From Firmicutes bacterium UBA2595 (lineage in GTDB: Bacteria; Bacillota; Thermincolia; Thermincolales; UBA2595), in the NCBI GenBank assembly GCA_002339745.1, contig DDKP01000137.1, forward strand, positions 1,718 through 6,787: 5,070 nt of DNA, given 5' to 3'. Numbering within the stretch: position 1 is the stretch's first letter; each line of letters begins with the position of its first letter. Positions 4,789-5,070 of the stretch are shown in pieces. The notes under the pieces are model-generated. The model did not search any database. It had not been told where the DNA came from and saw only the letters and a program-made list of their open reading frames with translations. A program made the position numbers and the translations under genes.

Positions 4789-5070
4789 TTACTTGGTAAA
4801 CCTGTCAGCAACCTTGGTTGCCCCATATGAGTAAGGCTTGACTTTTGCCAGGAAACCACACATGTTGATCATGCCTACCACTTGTTGGATTAGCTCCCTG
4901 GTCCGCCCCTTTTCTCCTATATCCACGTGTATTTCTATCGTTAATTCGGGGTTCATATCAGCCATCAACTGGATCAGGGTCCCGGCCATCTCCAGGCTGC
5001 GGGTAGCTTCTTCAAATACCCTGTGCCTTAATGTCAGCGGGGTCCTGTGGTAAGTGCGGCGAAAGTAAAA
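4789..5070 (-). CDS. YkuK/DUF458 family protein, C-terminal part (5' end beyond the window)
   Basis: An open frame enters from the right edge and ends at a TAA at 4791-4789, giving 93 visible residues; the gene starts outside the window. The C-terminus carries the blocks I associate with the YkuK/DUF458 family: EIHVDIGEKGRTRELIQQVVGMI, then GFLAKVKPYSYGATKVADRFTK, resembling the family ending KPxSxxASxVADxxTK. The family has been predicted to have an RNase H-like fold, with no firmly known function; full-length members are about 160-175 residues, so roughly the last half is here. An internal ATG at 4989 is not a sensible start because homologous-looking sequence (RRTYHRTPLTLRHRVFEEA) continues upstream in frame. 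It has the same orientation as pstS but is separated by a large inverted repeat and the pstS promoter, so joint regulation is unlikely. Confidence 0.82.
   Translation of the reverse strand, partial: FYFRRTYHRTPLTLRHRVFEEATRSLEMAGTLIQLMADMNPELTIEIHVDIGEKGRTRELIQQVVGMINMCGFLAKVKPYSYGATKVADRFTK

Noticed and set aside
4594..4830. Plus-strand open frame of 78 codons over the inverted-repeat region
   Set aside because: It lies across the nested hairpin and the end of the DUF458 gene, has no ribosome binding site, and its protein shows no recognisable motif.

Overview
The window looks like chromosomal DNA from a Gram-positive, low-to-mid GC anaerobe of the Clostridia, perhaps a Peptococcaceae/Desulfotomaculum-like lineage. 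This is inferred from strong AGGAGG-type ribosome binding sites, TTG and GTG starts, a B. subtilis-style PhoP box, the rsmD-coaD pair, a YkuK/DUF458 protein and a coaD-linked coiled-coil protein. The genus is not certain. Every gene I can support lies on the minus strand, so transcription runs from right to left.

Right edge (5070-4789): the C-terminal half of a YkuK/DUF458 protein whose 5' end lies outside the window. Next comes a 316-base gap without a gene (4788-4473). It holds a large nested inverted repeat (about 4597-4784) and then the pstS promoter. That promoter has four 11-bp-phased TTAACA-like PhoP boxes (4583-4545), a perfect TATAAT (4535-4530), and a small hairpin at the predicted 5' end of the transcript.

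Middle (4472-1786): pstS, pstC and pstA encode the phosphate-binding lipoprotein and the two permease subunits of the high-affinity phosphate ABC importer. pstS and pstC are separated by 75 bases containing a stem-loop. pstC and pstA overlap by 4 bases (ATGA). The usual pstB (ATPase) and phoU do not follow. The operon runs into a hairpin with a short T-run (1747-1711), so the energising subunit must come from another locus.

Left (1635-7): a second transcription unit starts at an extended -10 promoter. It encodes RsmD (16S rRNA G966 N2-methyltransferase), CoaD (phosphopantetheine adenylyltransferase) and a soluble coiled-coil protein, with gaps of about 28-29 bases. This is housekeeping gene content.

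I see no CRISPR array, tRNA, rRNA or intact transposase gene. The items most worth a second look are the 188-base nested inverted repeat, the pst operon without pstB, and the well-formed PhoP-box promoter.
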